Assembly: GCF_904846625.1 (NCBI RefSeq)
Contig: NZ_CAJHBL010000003.1
Span: 310,001 to 374,000 of the forward strand
Reading direction: 5' to 3'
DNA length: 64,000 nucleotides
DNA from: Psychrobacter sp. JCM 18900
GTDB lineage: Bacteria; Pseudomonadota; Gammaproteobacteria; Pseudomonadales; Moraxellaceae
In this document: positions 58,442-64,000 of the stretch, in pieces
Layout of the letters: each line of letters opens with the position of its first letter
Numbering within the stretch: the stretch's first letter is position 1
Made by a program: the position numbers and the translations under genes
The notes under the pieces: model-generated
Told to the model about the DNA's origin: nothing
The model's database searches: none
What the model saw: only the letters and a program-made list of their open reading frames with translations

Positions 58442-58474
58442 AAAAAACCGACCATCATAAAGATAGTCGGCTTT
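58442..58474 (-). terminator. Intrinsic terminator of ackA-pta
   Basis: On the minus strand CCGACTATC pairs with GATGGTCGG (one G:T) around TTTAT, followed by six T residues. It lies 34 bases after the pta stop. Confidence 0.82.
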
Positions 58475-58507
58475 GTATAGGAATTTAACGGTTAAGTTTT
58501 ACAGCGA

Positions 58508-60655
58508 TTAAATCAAATCGCTATACGCTTGGATAGCGGTTAACGCGATGGTATAGACAATATCATCGACTAAGGCACCACGTGATAAATCATTCACCGG
58601 TTTATTCAGACCCTGTAGCATAGGGCCGACACTGACGACGTTGGCGCTACGCTGTACTGCTTTATAAGTGGTGTTACCAGTGTTGAGATCAGGGAAGATA
58701 AAGACATTGGCTTGTCCAGCGACAGGTGAGTCAGGCGCTTTTTGCTTACCGACGCTCATGACAGACGCCGCATCATACTGTAGCGGGCCGTCGACTTTGA
58801 GGTCTGGTGCACGCTCGCGAACGATTTGGGTTGCACGGGCAACTTTTTCGACATCCGCGCCTGCGCCTGATGAGCCGGTAGAGTAGCTGATCATTGCAAC
58901 TTTTGGATCGATACCAAAGGCAGCAGCAGACTGTGCTGATTGAATGGCAATCTCTGCCAGCTCCTCAGCATTAGGATCTGGATTGATCGCACAATCACCA
59001 TAGACGACCACTTGCTCAGGCAACAGCATAAAGAACACTGACGACACGAGCGAATATTGCGGCGCGGTCTTGATTAGCTGGAATGCTGGGCGTACTGTAT
59101 TGGCAGTGGTATGAATCGCACCTGAGACAAGACCGTCGACTTCGTCCAGTTGGAGCATGATAGTACCTAAATAGACCGTGTCTTTTAGGTACTCAGCAGC
59201 AACTTCCGCAGTGGTTTTACCTTTACGGCGCTCTACGACAGCGGCGACATATTTGCTCATATCGAGGTTATCAGGATCGATAATTTCCAACCCTTCAGGT
59301 AGCGTTAGATCACGGTTTTTTGCCACTTGCTCAACGTCACTACGCTTAGCAAGTAACACGCAGTTGGCGATACCACGACTCTGACAGATACAGGCAGCTT
59401 CGACTGTACGTGGTTCCGCGCCTTCTGGTAGTACAATACGTTTTTTGGCGTGCTGTGATTTTTTGACCAACTGATGGCGAAACGCTGATGGTGACAGACG
59501 CGGCTCATGATTGCGGCTGAAGTATTCTTTAATCCAACTTAGATCCAAATGCGCTGCCACATAACGAGCCACTTCATCAGCACGTTCTGTATCATCACTT
59601 GGAATCTCAGAACTCATATGCATCAGGCTCTGTACCGTCTCGTAGCTGTCGCTTTCGACACTCATGACAGGGATGCCAGTTTTGAGCGCTGATTGCCAAA
59701 GCTCAGCAACGGTCTCACTTGGGGTGATGCCACCTGTTAACACCAGACCTGCCAATGGAATTCCATTGATACAGGCTAATCCGGCAGCCAATAGCAAGTC
59801 ATCACGATCGCCAGGCACCACCATTAACGTACCACGCTTAAAGACTTCATTGACGCGCGCCACTGAACGTGCGGTTAGGCTGATACGGTTGATACGACGT
59901 GTCTTTGCTTCGCCAATATTTAGCCAAGTCGCATCAAGCTCCGTTGCGATATCCCATGTGCGTGGCACAGATAGAGAGTCACTAAAAGGGACAACCCCGA
60001 TAAGGCGGAATACTTCGGTATTAAACGAAGGCGATAGACGCTGAACCTCTTGTAGGAAGTTGGGATCTAAGCTAACAACGGCCTCACCCGGCGCGACAGG
60101 TTGATTGTCAAAGGTGTTCGGCACGTCCTGTACACGCATCAATATCACACCGAGCGTACGTGAATCGATGACACCGCCAAACTCACGGGCATGGACATCC
60201 AGTTTGTCTGCTAAATAGGCAGGTTTACTGATATCAGCGGTACTGACAAATATAATCTTGGCGTCTAGCGCGTGAGCAAGTGCACGGTTGATTTGTGAAG
60301 CATAAGAGGTCTCAGTGGTCGGCACCAGACCTTCACAGATAATCACGTCATGACCATCATCGATCATATGAAAATTGGCAATCACTTCTTCCATCAAGTC
60401 ATCAAGATTGTCATCGCCTAGCATACGCTCGACGTGTTGACGGCTGATAGAATCAGGTGGATTTAGGCCAAATGCGTGCATGGTCAATGCGCTTGAGCTG
60501 TCTAAGCTATGCTGTTTGTCTAGCGTATCATCTTGCAAAAATGGCTTCATAAAGCCCGCTTTGATACCGTTATAATCAAAGGCACGAATCAATCCGAGCG
60601 CGGCTGATGTTACACCGATACCGCGACTAATGGGAACAAGTAAAATGGTTTGCAT
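58508..60655 (-). CDS. pta: Phosphate acetyltransferase, long three-domain form
   Basis: Pta interconverts acetyl-CoA and acetyl phosphate. The 715-residue protein is the long type of Enterobacteria: an N-terminal P-loop/BioD-like domain (LVPISRGIGVTSAALGLIRAF at 6-26), a central DRTGG domain (about 220-330) and the catalytic PTA_PTB domain (about 385-712) with KRIVLPEGAEPRTVEA at its start and SYSTGSSGAGADVEKV near 600. AGGACA precedes the ATG. It follows ackA by 153 bases on the same strand and shares its terminator, the usual overflow and acetate-uptake pair. Confidence 0.96.
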   Translation of the reverse strand: MQTILLVPISRGIGVTSAALGLIRAFDYNGIKAGFMKPFLQDDTLDKQHSLDSSSALTMHAFGLNPPDSISRQHVERMLGDDNLDDLMEEVIANFHMIDDGHDVIICEGLVPTTETSYASQINRALAHALDAKIIFVSTADISKPAYLADKLDVHAREFGGVIDSRTLGVILMRVQDVPNTFDNQPVAPGEAVVSLDPNFLQEVQRLSPSFNTEVFRLIGVVPFSDSLSVPRTWDIATELDATWLNIGEAKTRRINRISLTARSVARVNEVFKRGTLMVVPGDRDDLLLAAGLACINGIPLAGLVLTGGITPSETVAELWQSALKTGIPVMSVESDSYETVQSLMHMSSEIPSDDTERADEVARYVAAHLDLSWIKEYFSRNHEPRLSPSAFRHQLVKKSQHAKKRIVLPEGAEPRTVEAACICQSRGIANCVLLAKRSDVEQVAKNRDLTLPEGLEIIDPDNLDMSKYVAAVVERRKGKTTAEVAAEYLKDTVYLGTIMLQLDEVDGLVSGAIHTTANTVRPAFQLIKTAPQYSLVSSVFFMLLPEQVVVYGDCAINPDPNAEELAEIAIQSAQSAAAFGIDPKVAMISYSTGSSGAGADVEKVARATQIVRERAPDLKVDGPLQYDAASVMSVGKQKAPDSPVAGQANVFIFPDLNTGNTTYKAVQRSANVVSVGPMLQGLNKPVNDLSRGALVDDIVYTIALTAIQAYSDLI

Positions 60656-60808
60656 AATGTGTCCTACAATTTATTTTATTTTAGACGTCGAGTCATTTTG
60701 AGCAGCATAAGCAGTGCAGTATAAAAACACCAAGCGCTTTATCTTATTTGTTCTCAGCTTTTTAAAATCGTTTAGAACGATAAGCGCTAGGCATTATAAT
60801 CAATCGTC

Positions 60809-62041
60809 TTATACTAATTTCAATGCTTGACGAGTCTCTTGAGCGATGCGGTATTCTTCATCTGTAGGAATGACCCACAGCTCGACACTGCTACCTTCTG
60901 CTTGGAAGCTGCCTTCTTGGCCACCGTACAATCCAGCGTTCTTTTCAGCGTCCATTTTGATACCGAAATGACGCATGACGGCTAAAATGCTTGCGCGCGT
61001 GGTGACAGAGTTTTCGCCAATACCACCAGTGAAAACAATACCGGTAAATTCAGGCAGTGCACAGCTTAAGCTGGCAAGGTATTTACCAGCGCGGTAGCAG
61101 AACATCTCGATAGCGAGCTGCGCATCTTTATGGCCTTCGCTCGCAGCTTGCTCAATAGTACGCAAATCGTTTGATAGGCCAGAAATACCAAGCAGACCGC
61201 TTTCACTATTGAGCATCTTATCCGTTTCTTCTAGGCTAATACCGAGCTGACGCTTTAGATGCATATGTAAGCTTGGGTCGACATCGCCGCTACGTGTGCC
61301 CATCATCAGTCCCTCAAGCGGGGTCAAACCCATGCTGGTATCGAGACTTTTGCCATCATATACGGCAGTTGCTGAGCAACCATTGCCTAGATGTGCGGTT
61401 ATCCAGCCATGAGGACCTTTTGCTTCAGTGATTTGGCTAGCACGTTCTGAGACGTATGCATGAGATGTACCATGGAAGCCATAACGACGGATTTTGTGCT
61501 CTTCGTATAGATATTTTGGTAACGCATAGCGAAAGGCGACGGGTGGCATGGTTTGGTGAAAGGCGGTATCAAATACCACAACTTGTGGGATATCAGGGTA
61601 AATAGCTTGAACCGCTTCAATACCCAAAGCATTTGCAGGGTTATGTAGTGGAGCTAGTATCTTTAAGCGTTTTACTTCTTCTAGCGCATGTTGATCAACG
61701 CGAACCGCTTCAGAGTACTCACGGCCGCCATGTACCACGCGGTGCCCGACTGCGATAAAGTGATATTGCTCTAGTAGCTCTAGAATTTTTTGTAAGGCGA
61801 GTTTGTGACTACCGCCAGGGATAGAGATCTCTAACTTATCGCCATTTAGCGTGGTGTGTTTGATACGGGCTGTATCGAGACCTAAGTTTTCGGCAAGACC
61901 GGTGATACGAGTAGAGTTGTCATCGCTAATCAACGCGTATTTGATAGAAGACGAACCGCAGTTGAGGACTAAAGTGGGGCTGGTTAGGGTTGATGTTTCG
62001 CTATTCTTATCATCAAAAGTGGTACTTAGGTTGGCGCTCAT
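60809..62041 (-). CDS. ackA: Acetate kinase
   Basis: AckA converts acetate and ATP to acetyl phosphate and ADP, reversibly. The 410-residue protein has the ASKHA-fold motifs: LNCGSSSIKYALI at about 26-38 (phosphate 1), the acetate-kinase signature RYGFHGTSHAYVS at about 190-202, AHLGNGCSA (phosphate 2) and FTGGIGENS (adenosine). A Thr/Ser-rich N-terminal extension of about 22 residues is unusual but modest. An AGGATAGAG ribosome-binding site lies before the ATG. It is the first gene of the ackA-pta operon. Confidence 0.97.
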   Translation of the reverse strand: MSANLSTTFDDKNSETSTLTSPTLVLNCGSSSIKYALISDDNSTRITGLAENLGLDTARIKHTTLNGDKLEISIPGGSHKLALQKILELLEQYHFIAVGHRVVHGGREYSEAVRVDQHALEEVKRLKILAPLHNPANALGIEAVQAIYPDIPQVVVFDTAFHQTMPPVAFRYALPKYLYEEHKIRRYGFHGTSHAYVSERASQITEAKGPHGWITAHLGNGCSATAVYDGKSLDTSMGLTPLEGLMMGTRSGDVDPSLHMHLKRQLGISLEETDKMLNSESGLLGISGLSNDLRTIEQAASEGHKDAQLAIEMFCYRAGKYLASLSCALPEFTGIVFTGGIGENSVTTRASILAVMRHFGIKMDAEKNAGLYGGQEGSFQAEGSSVELWVIPTDEEYRIAQETRQALKLV

Positions 62042-62846
62042 ACTCTATCCTTAGATTGGTTTTTATAAAGGGCAAATCAATTATATCGTTCGTTCGATAC
62101 AAAAAAGACGTCTATTGCCACGTCCTATTTTATTATCATCAAATGCTACATCGCTGATATCTCAAGTGCTGTAGTAAGGGTCACTGAGACATGATGTCAT
62201 TATTATATGGAGTTGATGAAGTTGATAACCGCCGAGTAAATAAAAATCAGCCATATCTATGCTGATCATATCAAGCAAGCATATTGGCGATTTTGTTTAT
62301 ACTTGGGCTACTATTTCTGACATTGCTATGCATCCATGCTTATGAGGTAATGCGTCTGCATCTCAGGCTAGCATCCTATTGCCGCCGCAAACTGGGAATA
62401 TAATGTAACACATTTTTGTTTCTACACCACGACAGGGGCAAGGTTTAAGATGTGTGATTAATAAATGGCTAAATACGGAATAAATCAATTATATTCAGTG
62501 AGTTATAGAACTATAAATGGATATCCTGTATGGGCGGCATAACAGTGCTATTGCTCACGAAATTGTAAGAAATATTGTCGAGACACCCATATGTCATACA
62601 TTCATATCTAAGCTCGCAGACGATATTACTATAAAAATTCGACTAATGTTTTAGAAAATATCCAACATCACGCAAATTTATTCACCAATCATATTCAGTA
62701 TCCGTACAGCTTTATGTAATAATGCTATGATTAAAATGGTCATAACAACAGTGCTTTAATTGCTGGTTTTGCTGTCCGTTTGTTTTTTATTTATCACGAT
62801 TTACTATCGCCATTATGCCGTCGTAAGCTCACAGGTTATCTATTAT
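62042..62846. other. Divergent intergenic region, ackA / lptM
   Basis: An 805-base spacer, AT-rich in its right half. It holds the ackA upstream region, a small minus-strand terminator-like hairpin at 62242-62266 (ATCAGC/GCTGAT with an A-run on its left), and the lptM upstream region. No gene was recognised. An open frame extends lptM upstream to 62760 without an ATG or ribosome-binding site. Confidence 0.5.
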
Positions 62847-63161
62847 ATGTCTATTATACACAGCCCCTCAGCAGCCAAGCATGCTAGCTCGTTCGCTCGT
62901 ACCAGTCGTCAGGCTGTTGCCACTTTATTTATTGGCAGTGTGGTTATGCTAGGATTGTCAGGCTGCGGGCAAAAAGGCGATCTATATCTGGCAGACTCTA
63001 GTAGTCAAACGATAGAGGGCAGTGCGTCTGTACTGGATAGTACTAGCCATCCACAAGATGCAGCCTTTGCCGGCATCGACGATGATAACTATCAAAAAAA
63101 CCGCTACCTAGAAGAGCAAATGGTACTGCCTGAGCCTAGTACCGATCCTAACGACTATTAA
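62847..63161 (+). CDS. lptM: Small lipoprotein LptM (YifL-like)
   Basis: A 104-residue lipoprotein precursor. The lipobox LSGC sets Cys40 as the lipidated residue, followed by GQKGDLYL, the conserved motif by which LptM mimics LPS in the LptD-LptE translocon. The signal peptide is preceded by a long basic N-terminus (about 20 residues). The mature tail is acidic with several prolines and no known domain. The position directly before lysA is the usual place of this gene in Proteobacteria. The start at 62847 is the first ATG; the ribosome-binding site is weak, so a later start is possible. Confidence 0.82.
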   Translation: MSIIHSPSAAKHASSFARTSRQAVATLFIGSVVMLGLSGCGQKGDLYLADSSSQTIEGSASVLDSTSHPQDAAFAGIDDDNYQKNRYLEEQMVLPEPSTDPNDY

Positions 63162-63168
63162 TTGCTAA

Positions 63169-63243
63169 GCCAATAACTGCTAGGCTAATAGTTGCGAGGC
63201 TAATAGTTGCGAGGCTAATAGTTGCGAGGCTAATAATCGCTAA
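63169..63243 (+). repeat. 15-bp tandem repeat between lptM and lysA
   Basis: Five 15-bp units run head to tail from 63169. The three central ones (63184-63228) are identical GCTAATAGTTGCGAG; the first and last are diverged. The array starts eight bases after the lptM stop codon and ends about 105 bases before lysA. The unit length is a multiple of three, but every unit contains stop codons. Confidence 0.9.
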
Positions 63244-63349
63244 GCTGAGCCAAGAGATAGCGGTTAATTACTGCCTGATTGGCTAAATAGCTTTGCTACC
63301 TAAATTTAATTTTCACCCTTGATAATCTGATTATATTAGAGATGTTTAT

Positions 63350-64000
63350 ATGAGTCATTCTGAACTACCTGCTGACTTGACCGATTCTGCTACTGGCGAA
63401 TCCGTTACTCTCCAAACTGAGCAAGGGTTGTATGTTGACCCGAAAGCGTTGAGTGCTCACTTGCCAGCGCTAAGCTATCGCGGCGATGCGCTGTATATGG
63501 AGCAGGTCAGTATCGATGAGTTGGCAAAACAATATGGCACACCATGCTACGTGTATTCAAAGCAAGCAATATTGGACGTTTATCAAGCTTATACTGATAG
63601 CTTTGCCAGTCTGAATCATCAGGTATGCTATGCCGTAAAAGCAAACTCTAACCTTGCTGTGCTTGGTGTCTTGGCACAGGCAGGCGCTGGGTTTGATATT
63701 GTCTCTCGCGGTGAGCTAATGCGTGTGTTGGCGGCAGGTGGCGCAGCATCACGTGTGGTATTCTCAGGTGTGGGCAAAACGTACAGTGATATCGAATATG
63801 CGCTGACTCAAGGTATCGGCTGTTTTAACGTTGAATCTATCAGCGAGCTGACTTTAATCAATGATGTGGCAAAGTCACTTGATAAGCCTGCGCCAATCTC
63901 GTTGCGTGTCAACCCTAACGTCGATGCCAAAACCCATCCATATATCTCAACAGGTCTCAAAGACAACAAGTTCGGTATCACTCACGAAGACGCATTAGCG
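63350..64000 (+). CDS. lysA: Diaminopimelate decarboxylase (partial, runs off the window)
   Basis: LysA decarboxylates meso-diaminopimelate to lysine. The first 217 codons are present and in frame to the last base. The PLP lysine is Lys97 in CYAVKANSN, and the fold-type III barrel shows AGAGFDIVSRGEL, VFSGVGKT, FNVESISEL and the LRVNPNVDAKTHPYISTG segment. The N-terminus has about 25 unconserved residues before YVDPKALSAHLPA. It is the second gene of the lptM-lysA unit; the rest of the gene, and perhaps dapF, lies beyond the window. Confidence 0.96.
   Translation, partial: MSHSELPADLTDSATGESVTLQTEQGLYVDPKALSAHLPALSYRGDALYMEQVSIDELAKQYGTPCYVYSKQAILDVYQAYTDSFASLNHQVCYAVKANSNLAVLGVLAQAGAGFDIVSRGELMRVLAAGGAASRVVFSGVGKTYSDIEYALTQGIGCFNVESISELTLINDVAKSLDKPAPISLRVNPNVDAKTHPYISTGLKDNKFGITHEDALA

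Overview
The window reads as a chromosomal segment of a Psychrobacter-like member of the Moraxellaceae (Gammaproteobacteria). This rests on recognisable proteins and on gene order: the run TPR protein, lolB, ispE, tRNA-Gln, prs, rplY, pth, divergent from hemA, is the arrangement I know from Pseudomonas and Acinetobacter relatives, and lptM sits directly ahead of lysA. The assignment comes from reading the sequence and was not checked against a database. Base composition is moderate over most of the window and clearly AT-rich at about 47.5-50.2 kb.

Layout. 0-7.8 kb: thiD, tRNA-Ser(GCT), tRNA-Arg(ACG), an RDD membrane protein, a Ca2+/Na+ antiporter, panD, pth, rplY, prs and two identical tRNA-Gln(TTG) genes. 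7.8-15.2 kb: ispE, lolB and a TPR protein on the minus strand, then hemA and a class V aminotransferase on the plus strand. 15.4-24.2 kb: a two-gene YeeE/YedE sulfur transporter, an acyl-CoA synthetase divergent from fadH, an LprI-like protein, a glyoxalase-I-like protein, lplA and a small exported protein. 24.7-29.7 kb: a DMT exporter, an Old Yellow Enzyme, a pirin and a HI0933-family flavoprotein. 30.0-37.0 kb: a six-gene operon with a complete branched-chain-type ABC importer and an embedded acyl-CoA ligase. 37.4-47.3 kb: acs, a renalase-like flavoprotein, pgsA, a PNPOx-like protein and purL. 47.3-50.2 kb: an AT-rich accessory island. 50.2-57 kb: tdh-kbl flanked by two paralogous small genes, an AmiD-like amidase, an APC permease, a MOSC protein and rsfS. 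57-64 kb: nadD, pta-ackA, lptM and the first part of lysA.

Functionally most of the window is housekeeping: cofactor synthesis (thiD, panD, hemA, ispE, lplA, nadD), translation (pth, rplY, rsfS, tRNAs), purine supply (prs, purL), outer-membrane biogenesis (lolB, lptM), and two-carbon and fatty-acid metabolism (acs, ackA-pta, fadH, two acyl-CoA ligases). Intrinsic terminators are clear at most operon ends, and the tRNA promoters have near-consensus boxes with a 16-base spacer.

The least explained part is the island at 47.3-50.2 kb. It carries a long palindromic repeat element, an orphan four-helix membrane protein, an 82-bp MITE-like inverted-repeat element, and an overlapping gene pair: an unrecognised 233-residue protein followed by an XRE-HTH/ImmA-IrrE metallopeptidase. 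Other points worth a look are a candidate small RNA on the minus strand near 41.0 kb whose terminator loop carries an anti-Shine-Dalgarno-like sequence, a duplicated small coiled-coil gene on both sides of tdh-kbl, and 15- to 20-bp tandem repeats both between genes and inside nadD and the antiporter gene.
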